A stretch of DNA of 5,589 bases from Dehalococcoidia bacterium (GTDB lineage Bacteria > Chloroflexota > Dehalococcoidia > JACVQG01 > JAHKAY01), in the NCBI GenBank assembly GCA_030740315.1, contig JASLXN010000104.1:1-5589 (forward strand). The letters are read 5' to 3'. This document shows positions 1-5,589 of the stretch, piece by piece. The position numbers were made by a program, and so were the translations under genes. The first letter of the stretch is position 1. Each line of letters starts with the position of its first letter. The notes beneath the pieces are model-generated. The model was not told the DNA's origin and searched no databases. It saw only the letters and a list, made by a program, of their open reading frames with translations.

Positions 1-11
1 GTTTTACGACA

Positions 12-845
12 ATGCCTGCGCCTTCTACGGCTTCGGCGGCCCCCGCTGGTAGCGGTCAGGAGGTCAGGCTCTTTATCCTGATACCCAAAGAGTATGGCGC
101 CTGGGCTATGCTGCTTATGCCCCTGATAATGACTTTGGGTGTGGTGGGGATGGGTCTTTCAGGGCTAATCTATTCCATAGCTGTGATGGGCTTGTACCTG
201 GCACGGTACCCTGTGGAACTAGTGGTGCGGCGGCGCACCGTTCCGGGATTGGGGCGGTGGTTTTTCATATATGTGTCGGTTACAGGAGTGCTGGGGTTAT
301 TACTGCTAGCGGGTTATGGCCTGTGGGGGCTGTTGCCATTGACAATGGTGGCCGTATTCGTGCTCGGACTTTACCTGCGGCTCATACGGCGGCGGGCGGA
401 GCGCTCCGCCCCAGCTGAGTTGGTGCTGGTGTCTGGGCTGTCATTGACTGCCGCCGGTGCGGTATATGTAGAACTGGGTGGCTGGACAACACTGGCCCTG
501 TGGCTATGGTTGCTGGCGGCGCTATACTCCGGTAGCAGTGTATTCTTTGTGCGGATGATGGTGCGCAGGCCGCCGCAGGGAGGGGCCTCCCTATCACGTC
601 GGCTTAAGCTGGGGAAGGGGGCGGTGTTTTACCAAGTGTTTCTATGGGTTGGCGTGTTGACTATGGTTGTAACCGGTGCTGTACCGCCATTGGTTCTCGT
701 GGCCTTCATACCACTGCTGGCAAAGGTTGTGCTGGGGTTGTTTGCGGTGGGTGGACGCCCTCGTATCAGGGTGTTGGGGTTCATGGAGTTGGGTCACACC
801 GCGATATTCGCTTTACTGATGGTGGCAGCATACCGCTGGGTTTAG
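12..845 (+). CDS. YwiC-like family polytopic membrane protein
   Basis: The 277-residue product is an integral membrane protein matching the YwiC-like family. The hallmark IPKEYGAWAMLLMP lies at residues 24-37, just before the first membrane segment. I count 8-9 hydrophobic segments, roughly 29-45, 47-65, 84-102, 106-124, 135-153, 158-180, 205-223, 226-246 and 262-275, separated by Arg-rich loops (RRR at 73-75 and 126-128, RMMVRR at 181-186). The closing LGFMELGHTAIFALL (255-269) also fits the family. The biochemical role of YwiC-like proteins is not established, to my knowledge; a distant likeness to UbiA-type membrane prenyltransferases is possible, but I see no Asp-rich prenyl-diphosphate motif. 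The ATG at 12 is tentative: the frame is open to the window edge, no Shine-Dalgarno fits in the 11 preceding bases, and residues 1-17 are low-complexity Ala/Pro/Ser. It ends in TAG, 136 nt before the next gene, and is probably a separate transcription unit. Confidence 0.8.
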   Translation: MPAPSTASAAPAGSGQEVRLFILIPKEYGAWAMLLMPLIMTLGVVGMGLSGLIYSIAVMGLYLARYPVELVVRRRTVPGLGRWFFIYVSVTGVLGLLLLAGYGLWGLLPLTMVAVFVLGLYLRLIRRRAERSAPAELVLVSGLSLTAAGAVYVELGGWTTLALWLWLLAALYSGSSVFFVRMMVRRPPQGGASLSRRLKLGKGAVFYQVFLWVGVLTMVVTGAVPPLVLVAFIPLLAKVVLGLFAVGGRPRIRVLGFMELGHTAIFALLMVAAYRWV

Positions 846-864
846 CGGGCCCTTCCGGCGTATC

Positions 865-894
865 TTTACAAGGCCGGTGGATATCGTCTACAAT
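865..894 (+). promoter_or_regulatory. Predicted sigma-70 promoter of the acyl-CoA synthetase/fabF operon
   Basis: A -35 element TTTACA (865-870, 5 of 6 to TTGACA) and a -10 element TACAAT (889-894, 5 of 6 to TATAAT) are separated by 18 bp. They sit in the only sizeable gap upstream of the three-gene operon. Transcription would start near 901-902 and give a leader of about 80 nt before the ATG at 982. The neighbouring sigma factor keeps the residues that read such elements. I see no clear operator repeat next to it. This is a motif match only. Confidence 0.5.
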
Positions 895-970
895 ATGCGC
901 TAAATGAGGGGCAAGGCTGCAGATAACAACGGTACGGGAAAGCAGGAGGCGGTATCCTTTTTCTGTACAT

Positions 971-975
971 AGGAG
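971..975 (+). promoter_or_regulatory. Shine-Dalgarno of the synthetase beta-subunit gene
   Basis: AGGAG lies 6 nt upstream of the ATG at 982, which supports that start. It overlaps the TAG (970-972) of a 22-codon ORF that begins at 904, so translation of that ORF, if it happens, would end on top of the ribosome binding site. Confidence 0.7.
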
Positions 976-981
976 AGTGGT

Positions 982-1677
982 ATGAGCCAGCATTCGGTAT
1001 TGAGCAAAGCCAGGCAGGAGGGAAGAAGGCAACTTACCGAGGTGGAGGCAAAGGACTGGCTGTGGGAGGCGGGCTTCCCTGTAGTAGAGACCCAACTGGC
1101 TCGCTCTAGGGCCGGTGCCGTGGCTTTGAGCCGGGAGACCGGGTTCCCGGTGGCGCTCAAGATAGCCTCACCGCAGGTTATCCACAAGAGTGATGCCGGT
1201 GGAGTCAAGCTGGGCCTCAACAGCCAGAGCGCCGTCGCCCGGGCCTACCGGGATATAATGACCTCAGTGGCGGATAAGCACCCTGATGCCAGCCTGGACG
1301 GAGTCTCGGTGCAGAGAATGGCGCCACCTGGTGTCGAGGTTATCATGGGCATGAGCAAAGATCCCCAGTTTGGCCCGGTGCTGATGTTCGGGCTGGGAGG
1401 TATCTGGGTGGAGCTGCTCAAAGATGTCGCTTTTCGTATCGTGCCTCTGTTGCCAAGGGATGCTGCGGAGATGATACGAGAGATAAAGGGCTTTCCCCTG
1501 TTGGAAGGCTACCGGGGCAGCCCACCCGTCCACCTGCCTACCCTTGAAGGTTTGCTTATGAAACTCTCCAGCTTCGTGGAGGCCAATTCGGAGATTGGGG
1601 AGCTGGATCTGAACCCCGTGTTCGCCTATCCGGACGGCGCAACGGTGGCTGATGCTCGTATTATCTTAGAGGGTTAA
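982..1677 (+). CDS. acdB: Acyl-CoA synthetase (NDP/ADP-forming), beta subunit, ATP-grasp
   Basis: This 231-residue protein matches the small beta (ATP-grasp) subunit of ADP-forming acetyl/acyl-CoA synthetase in length and motifs. With the alpha subunit it should interconvert acyl-CoA + ADP + Pi and acid + CoA + ATP in the cytoplasm. Visible marks are GFPVALKIASP (54-64), VIHKSDAGGVKLG (66-78), the nucleotide-binding stretch GVEVIMGMSKDPQFGPVLMF (117-136) followed by GLGG (137-140), DVAFRIVPL (148-156), and the terminal ELDLNP (207-212). His68 aligns with the second phospho-histidine described in the Pyrococcus furiosus beta subunit (His71), and Asp209 with its Asp212. The start has AGGAG 6 nt upstream. 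It is the first gene of the operon, and its stop is 3 nt before the alpha-subunit gene. Substrate (acetate, branched-chain or aryl acids) cannot be told; the gene symbol follows the archaeal two-subunit naming and is by analogy. Confidence 0.9.
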   Translation: MSQHSVLSKARQEGRRQLTEVEAKDWLWEAGFPVVETQLARSRAGAVALSRETGFPVALKIASPQVIHKSDAGGVKLGLNSQSAVARAYRDIMTSVADKHPDASLDGVSVQRMAPPGVEVIMGMSKDPQFGPVLMFGLGGIWVELLKDVAFRIVPLLPRDAAEMIREIKGFPLLEGYRGSPPVHLPTLEGLLMKLSSFVEANSEIGELDLNPVFAYPDGATVADARIILEG

Positions 1678-1680
1678 TAT

Positions 1681-3087
1681 ATGAACGGCTTGGAACGGGC
1701 CTTTAACCCCCGGACAGTGGTGGTGGTGGGTGACAAAAAAGGACAGGGTTTCTTCTGGCTGAAGAGCCTCAAGAGCTTCCAAGGGCAGGTCTACTCTGTC
1801 CAGATTGACCCCAATGAGATTCCCCAAATTGAAGAGCTGGGTTATACTAACTACTCCTCTTTGATGGATGTGCCTGGTGATGTGGACTATGTTATTGTAT
1901 CCGTACCCCAGGTAGCGGCGATGTCGGTTGTGCGGGACTGTATTCGAAAAAAAGTGGGGGGGGTAACGCTATTCACATCGGCTTTTGCTGAGACCGGTAC
2001 CAAGCAAGGTCGGGACGCTCAGGAGGAGTTGGGCCGGGTGGCCCAGGAGGGAGGGTTGACCCTCATCGGCCCCAACTGCATGGGAATCTTCCATCCTAAA
2101 ATCGGTCTCCGGTTCAGCGTGGAGCAGTATTTTGGGGAAGGGGGTCGGGTGGGCTTCATATCCCAGAGCGGAACCCATGTCGGCCAGATGGCTGTGGTGG
2201 GCGCCCTGCATGGGGTGCGCCTCTCAAAAGGGGTCAGCTTTGGCAACGCAGTGGTGCTGGACAGTCCGGCATACTTGGAGTATTTGGTCAAGGACGAAGA
2301 GACGGACATCATAGGCATGTACCTGGAAGGCGTGAAAGATGGCGCCAGTCTCTTCAGGTTGCTGCGTGAGGCAGTCTATCGCAAGCCGGTGGTGGTGTGG
2401 AAAGGTGGGGAGACGGAGGATGGCCGGCGGGCTGTCATGTCCCACACTGCATCCCTCACCCGGTCCCCGCTGATATGGGAAGCGGCCTTGCGGCAGGCGG
2501 GCGCTATACCTGTACGGAACCTAGAAGAGATGGTGGACACCGTAAAGGGTCTGCTTTATCTCAAACCCCCGTTCGGCGACCGCATGGGCATCGTAGCCCT
2601 CAGCGGGGGACAGTCGGTAGTGGTGAGCGATGCTTTTGCTAGGGCCGGACTCAAAGTGCCTCCCCTTTCCACATCGTCTTACAAAGAGTTGGAGGCGTTC
2701 TTCAGCGTCGTGGGAGCCAGCTACCGTAACCCCTTTGATGTGAGCTGGCAACTTCCTTTGGACAACCTGAGGCGCATACTGGATATCCTGGAGAGGGATC
2801 CCAATATTGACAATATCGCTATCGAAGTCTCCGGCCCTTTCCTGGCCCGGCGCTGGGAGTCCCGCCCGGGCTTCATTAGCGAGCTGATGGAGATACTGGT
2901 AGAATTCCGGGAGAAGTGGGACAAGCCACTACTAGTGATGTTGACCCCGGTGCAACAGGAGGCCATAGCTATGGAGGGCCGCGCTGAGTTTAACCGTATG
3001 GGACTACCCAGCTATGCCAGCTTTGACCGGGCTGCCCAGTCATTGAAAAGGGTGATTGACTACCACAGATTCCTTGGCGAGGCATAG
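1681..3087 (+). CDS. acdA: Acyl-CoA synthetase (NDP/ADP-forming), alpha subunit, divergent
   Basis: The 468-residue product has the length and domain order of an ADP-forming acyl-CoA synthetase alpha subunit: an N-terminal Rossmann CoA-binding domain (about 6-125, start FNPRTVVVVG), a succinyl-CoA-ligase-like domain with GPNC (130-133) and SQSG (161-164), SFGN and LEYL near 187-200, YLEG with Glu216, then SHTASLTRS (254-262) and a C-terminal ligase domain to 468. His255 is the expected phospho-histidine (His257 in P. furiosus) and Glu216 its partner (Glu218). Several motifs are off-consensus: GDKKGQG replaces the usual GAS-type glycine turn, SQSGTH replaces SQSGA, and SHTASLTRS replaces the common SHTGSLAGS, so substrate or kinetics may differ. 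AGAGGG 7 nt upstream supports the ATG. The gene sits between the beta subunit (3 nt gap) and fabF (2 nt gap). It contains an A7-GT-G8 run at 1947-1963. Function as an acyl-CoA synthetase subunit is likely; the acyl substrate is unknown. Confidence 0.87.
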   Translation: MNGLERAFNPRTVVVVGDKKGQGFFWLKSLKSFQGQVYSVQIDPNEIPQIEELGYTNYSSLMDVPGDVDYVIVSVPQVAAMSVVRDCIRKKVGGVTLFTSAFAETGTKQGRDAQEELGRVAQEGGLTLIGPNCMGIFHPKIGLRFSVEQYFGEGGRVGFISQSGTHVGQMAVVGALHGVRLSKGVSFGNAVVLDSPAYLEYLVKDEETDIIGMYLEGVKDGASLFRLLREAVYRKPVVVWKGGETEDGRRAVMSHTASLTRSPLIWEAALRQAGAIPVRNLEEMVDTVKGLLYLKPPFGDRMGIVALSGGQSVVVSDAFARAGLKVPPLSTSSYKELEAFFSVVGASYRNPFDVSWQLPLDNLRRILDILERDPNIDNIAIEVSGPFLARRWESRPGFISELMEILVEFREKWDKPLLVMLTPVQQEAIAMEGRAEFNRMGLPSYASFDRAAQSLKRVIDYHRFLGEA

Positions 3088-3089
3088 GC

Positions 3090-4337
3090 ATGAATCGAAG
3101 GCGTGTAGTCGTAACCGGGATGGGGGCGGTGACCCCCTTGGCGGTGGGGGTGGAAGAGAACTGGCGAGCGCTGTGCGCTGGTAAATCAGGCATAGGGCTT
3201 GTTACCCGGTTTGATGCCACACCATTCAAATGCAAGGTGGCCGGCGAGGTGAATGACTTCCATCCGGAGGACTTCATCTCCGATGCCAAGTTTAGACGCC
3301 GCTTGGATCGGTTTATACATTTCGCTGTGGCCTGTTCCAGCATGGCTCTAGAGGACAGCGGCTTGGTAATTGACTCCAGCAACAATGAACGGGTGGGTGT
3401 GGTGCTGGGTACCGCTGTCGGGGCGAGAGGGATCGATGAATCCGGCCACGAGATGGTAATTAGGGGCCAGGCAGACCGGGTATCCCCGTTCTTCTTGGTC
3501 AATATTACTCCCAATATGGGGGCCGGTGTGGTGGCCATACTCATGGGGGCACGGGGGCCTCACCACTGTCTGTCCGATGCCTGCGCTACGGGCACCAACT
3601 CCCTGGGGCTGGCGATGCGGGTAATCCAGTACGATGAGGCTGATGCCATTATAGCCGGCGCAGCGGACTCCGGCCTCACCCCTACGGTCTTTGCCGGGTT
3701 GGAAGCTACAGGGGCCACAACCCGCTGCAATCAATCGCCGGAGAAGGCCAGCCGGCCCTTTGATGTGGACAGGGATGGCATGGTATGCTCCGAGGGAGGG
3801 GCGGTGGTTATCCTAGAGGAGATGGGGCATGCCTTGAGACGGGGTGCTCGGATTTATGCTGAAATAATGGGCTATGGTAGCAATGTGGACGCCTTCCATG
3901 TTACCTCTCCTTCCCCATTCGGGGAAGGCCCGGCGCGATGTATGGGCTTGGCCCTTAAAGATTCCAGGCTGGAACCCCAACAGGTGGACTATATAAACGC
4001 CCACGGCACCTCTACCATTGCCAACGATTCCGCGGAGACTTCTGCTATAAAGAAAGTCTTTGGGGAACATGCTAACAAACTGGCGGTAAGCTCCAACAAA
4101 TCCATGACAGGACATATGTGGGGGGCGGCGGGTATGGCTGAGGCCGTCTTCTCCGTGCTCACCATCAGGGACGGCATCATCCCACCCACCATCAACTATG
4201 AGCACCCGGATCCGGAATGCGACCTTGACTATGTGCCCAACGAGGCCCGGAAGTCACAGGTCAATATTGCCATGTCTAACTCTTTCGGCTTCGGCGGCAT
4301 CAACGGCTGCGTGGTGATAAAGCAGTACGAGGAGTAG
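3090..4337 (+). CDS. fabF: 3-oxoacyl-[acyl-carrier-protein] synthase II
   Basis: This is a 415-residue condensing enzyme of the KAS II type (E. coli FabF is 413). It would extend acyl-ACP with malonyl-ACP in type II fatty-acid synthesis in the cytoplasm. The protein opens with RRVVVTGMGAVTPLAVG, typical of FabF. The catalytic triad is complete: Cys165 in DACATGTNSLG, His305 in NAHGTST and His342 in SMTGHMWGAAG, with Lys337 just before; all are offset by +2 from the E. coli residues. The end has SNSFGFGGING, with Phe399/Phe401 covering the gatekeeper position. One oddity is Met343-Trp344 where FabF usually has Leu-Leu, next to the catalytic His. GAGG lies 7 nt before the ATG, and the gap to the alpha-subunit gene is 2 nt, so it is surely co-transcribed. 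No acpP, fabD, fabG or fabH is seen nearby, so a specialised elongation role is possible but unproven. It ends 73 nt from the convergent sigma-factor gene. Confidence 0.95.
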   Translation: MNRRRVVVTGMGAVTPLAVGVEENWRALCAGKSGIGLVTRFDATPFKCKVAGEVNDFHPEDFISDAKFRRRLDRFIHFAVACSSMALEDSGLVIDSSNNERVGVVLGTAVGARGIDESGHEMVIRGQADRVSPFFLVNITPNMGAGVVAILMGARGPHHCLSDACATGTNSLGLAMRVIQYDEADAIIAGAADSGLTPTVFAGLEATGATTRCNQSPEKASRPFDVDRDGMVCSEGGAVVILEEMGHALRRGARIYAEIMGYGSNVDAFHVTSPSPFGEGPARCMGLALKDSRLEPQQVDYINAHGTSTIANDSAETSAIKKVFGEHANKLAVSSNKSMTGHMWGAAGMAEAVFSVLTIRDGIIPPTINYEHPDPECDLDYVPNEARKSQVNIAMSNSFGFGGINGCVVIKQYEE

Positions 4338-4340
4338 GGC

Positions 4341-4382
4341 CTGTCCCCTATAGGGCAGCACCTTCTGGGGAAACTATTCCCT
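4341..4382. terminator. Possible weak terminator hairpins between convergent genes
   Basis: The 73-nt gap between the converging fabF and sigma-factor genes contains two small hairpins. One pairs CTGTCC (4341-4346) with GGGCAG (4353-4358), including one G-T wobble. The other pairs GGGAA (4368-4372) with TTCCC (4377-4381) around a 4-nt ACTA loop. Either could act in both directions, but neither is followed by a proper T-run on either strand, so termination here is a guess from position more than from sequence. Confidence 0.25.
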
Positions 4383-4410
4383 TGGAAAGCTTCTTATTGT
4401 AAACCGGTGG

Positions 4411-5589
4411 TTACTCCAGAAAGTCCTTGAGCAGCCGGCTGCGCGTGGGGTGCCGGAGCTTGCGTAGGGCCTTGGCCTCAATCTGGCGGATGCGTTCTCT
4501 GGTAACCCCAAACTCCCGTCCCACCTCCTCCAGGGTGCGGCTGCGGCCGTCCTCTAGGCCAAATCGTAGCATCAGGACGCGACGCTCCCGGGGTGCTAGG
4601 GTATACAGCACCTGCCCCAGTTGCTCTTTGAGCAGCTTACCGGCGGCCACCTCGGCCGGGGACATAGTGGCACGGTCCTCTATGAAGTCCCCCAGATGGC
4701 TGTCCTCTTCCTCGCCTACAGGGGTCTCCAGGGACACAGGCTCCTGGGATACCTTGAGGATTTCGCGGACTTTATCCAGGGGGATTTCCATGCCGCGGGA
4801 GAGCTCTTCGTGGGTGGGCTCCCGTCCGAACTCCTGCACCAGCTTCCGGTTGGTGCGCAACAGCTTGTTGATGGTCTCTACCATATGTACCGGTATGCGG
4901 ATGGTACGGGCTTGGTCGGCAATGGCGCGGGTTATGGCCTGTCTTATCCACCAGGTGGCGTAGGTGCTGAACTTGTATCCTTTGCGGTAGTCGAACTTCT
5001 CCACTGCCCGGATAAGGCCAATATTACCCTCCTGGATGAGGTCCAGCAAAGACATGCCCCGGCCGGTGTACTTCTTGGCCACGCTGACTACTAGGCGCAA
5101 ATTGGCCTCTACCAGGTGCTTCTCCGCCCGGTCGGACTCCCTTTTGATCCGGTCAATGTGGTTTTGGAAGGAACGGTCAAAGGGGCGTAGCCGCTGGGGC
5201 AGTTCCGGATGGTCTAGGCGTTGGGCTACATCTCTCCAGGGCAGGGTGTTGGGCAGCACCGAGTAGAGAGTGGACGGTAGTAGATCCCTCTCCAGAGACA
5301 GAGAGCGCATTGCCCGCTCTACATCGGTCTCGGTGCTGGCGGTGGTGGCTGCTATGGTCTCCAGCATCTCCGTCTTCAGCTCACCGTCAATCGCCCCACC
5401 AAGCTTTTCCTGGGTGAAGAAGCCCCAGCCGCTGTCCAGTGACAACTCTTTCTGGAGGTATGGAAAAAGAAAGGAATGGGCGTCAATTCTCTCCAGCAAC
5501 GAGGTGGCGATGTTGACGGCTGAAGGGGTTGTGCCCACTTTCTTGAGCCATTCCCCTTTTACCAAGCGGAGCCGGCGCCCCTTCTCCAC
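4411..5589 (-). CDS. rpoD: Principal RNA polymerase sigma factor (sigma-70, RpoD/SigA type), N-terminus off the window
   Basis: The 392 visible residues end in a complete sigma-70 C-terminus. Counting from the edge codon, region 2.1 begins with EANLRLVVSVAKKYTGRGMS (161-180), region 2.2 is LLDLIQEGNIGLIRAVEKFD (181-200), and regions 2.3-2.4 are YRKGYKFSTYATWWIRQAIT (201-220), with the -10-reading Gln217 and Thr220. Region 3.0 is VHMVETINKL (234-243), region 3.2 lies near 285-305, and region 4.2 has the helix-turn-helix VTRERIRQIEAKALRKLRHP (362-381). Its Arg364, Glu365, Arg368 and Gln369 correspond to the E. coli -35 contacts. The match is to the housekeeping class and it would direct most transcription. 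The first visible codon is GTG at the very edge, which may be internal Val, so the gene probably continues past 5589. Residues 1-155 lack the usual region 1.2 wording just before region 2.1 and form a long atypical segment. TAA stop at 4411-4413. The promoter is outside the window. Confidence 0.9.
   Translation of the reverse strand: MEKGRRLRLVKGEWLKKVGTTPSAVNIATSLLERIDAHSFLFPYLQKELSLDSGWGFFTQEKLGGAIDGELKTEMLETIAATTASTETDVERAMRSLSLERDLLPSTLYSVLPNTLPWRDVAQRLDHPELPQRLRPFDRSFQNHIDRIKRESDRAEKHLVEANLRLVVSVAKKYTGRGMSLLDLIQEGNIGLIRAVEKFDYRKGYKFSTYATWWIRQAITRAIADQARTIRIPVHMVETINKLLRTNRKLVQEFGREPTHEELSRGMEIPLDKVREILKVSQEPVSLETPVGEEEDSHLGDFIEDRATMSPAEVAAGKLLKEQLGQVLYTLAPRERRVLMLRFGLEDGRSRTLEEVGREFGVTRERIRQIEAKALRKLRHPTRSRLLKDFLE

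Noticed and set aside
940..962. Attenuator-like hairpin with T-run in the operon leader
   Set aside because: Only AGGA/TCCT (944-947 with 955-958) pair firmly around a 7-nt loop, and the T-run is partly used by the extended pairing; too weak to call a terminator.
1138..1151. ACCGGG-TT-CCCGGT inverted repeat in the beta-subunit gene
   Set aside because: Short and GC-rich with a 2-nt spacer inside conserved coding sequence; consistent with chance.
2990..3544. 184-codon open frame on the - strand across the alpha-subunit/fabF junction
   Set aside because: No domain or ribosome binding signal; it overlaps two clear genes whose catalytic motifs are intact on the other strand.
3813..4205. 130-codon open frame on the - strand within fabF
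   Set aside because: Low-information translation inside a conserved condensing-enzyme gene; no support for expression.
4346..4355. 10-bp palindrome CCCTATAGGG after fabF
   Set aside because: Several palindromes of this length are expected by chance in a window of this size.
4427..4963. 178-codon open frame on the + strand opposite the sigma-factor gene
   Set aside because: Its translation is rich in Arg and Ser with no recognisable domain, and it lies entirely over a well-supported sigma-70 gene; it is a GC-driven shadow.
1..5589. Search for CRISPR, insertion sequences, tRNA/rRNA, toxin-antitoxin or defence genes
   Set aside because: No repeat arrays, terminal inverted repeats, transposase motifs, RNA-gene signatures or small paired genes were seen; the window is explained by five conventional genes.

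Overview
The window looks like ordinary bacterial chromosome: moderately GC-rich, densely coding, with no mobile element, CRISPR array, tRNA or rRNA. It holds five protein genes. Four lie on the + strand (a YwiC-like membrane protein; the beta and alpha subunits of an NDP/ADP-forming acyl-CoA synthetase; a FabF-type 3-ketoacyl-ACP synthase). One converges on them from the - strand (a principal-type sigma-70 factor, cut at the right edge). The best lineage guess is Chloroflexota, probably Dehalococcoidia-like. It rests on the sigma factor, whose long unusual segment before region 2.1 and whose core wording resemble Dehalococcoidia principal sigma factors as I remember them. A split ADP-forming acyl-CoA synthetase also fits such an anaerobic or deep-branching lineage. 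This is inference, not a database result.

Layout: 12-845 YwiC-like protein with 8-9 predicted membrane segments; 846-981 intergenic region with a good sigma-70-type promoter (TTTACA, 18 bp spacer, TACAAT) and a leader of about 80 nt; 982-4337 a tight three-gene operon, beta subunit - alpha subunit - fabF, with gaps of 3 and 2 nt; 4338-4410 short convergent intergenic region with weak hairpins; 4411-5589 sigma factor on the - strand. No gene-free stretch exceeds 300 bases.

How the genes may work together: the two synthetase subunits should form one enzyme that interconverts acyl-CoA + ADP + Pi with acid + CoA + ATP. The residues I can align to the known catalytic set are present (His68 and Asp209 in beta, Glu216 and His255 in alpha). 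Co-transcription with a complete condensing enzyme (Cys165, His305, His342) suggests a link between acyl-CoA/acid metabolism and fatty-acid elongation, but the substrate cannot be read from the sequence. The membrane protein and the sigma factor are neighbours rather than clear partners.

I found no clearly new defence or mobile system. The items most worth a second look are the acyl-CoA synthetase/ketosynthase operon with its divergent alpha-subunit motifs, the atypical N-terminal part of the sigma factor, a perfect 18-bp palindrome inside the first gene, an A7-GT-G8 run inside the alpha-subunit gene, and a possible leader ORF whose stop codon overlaps the operon's Shine-Dalgarno sequence.
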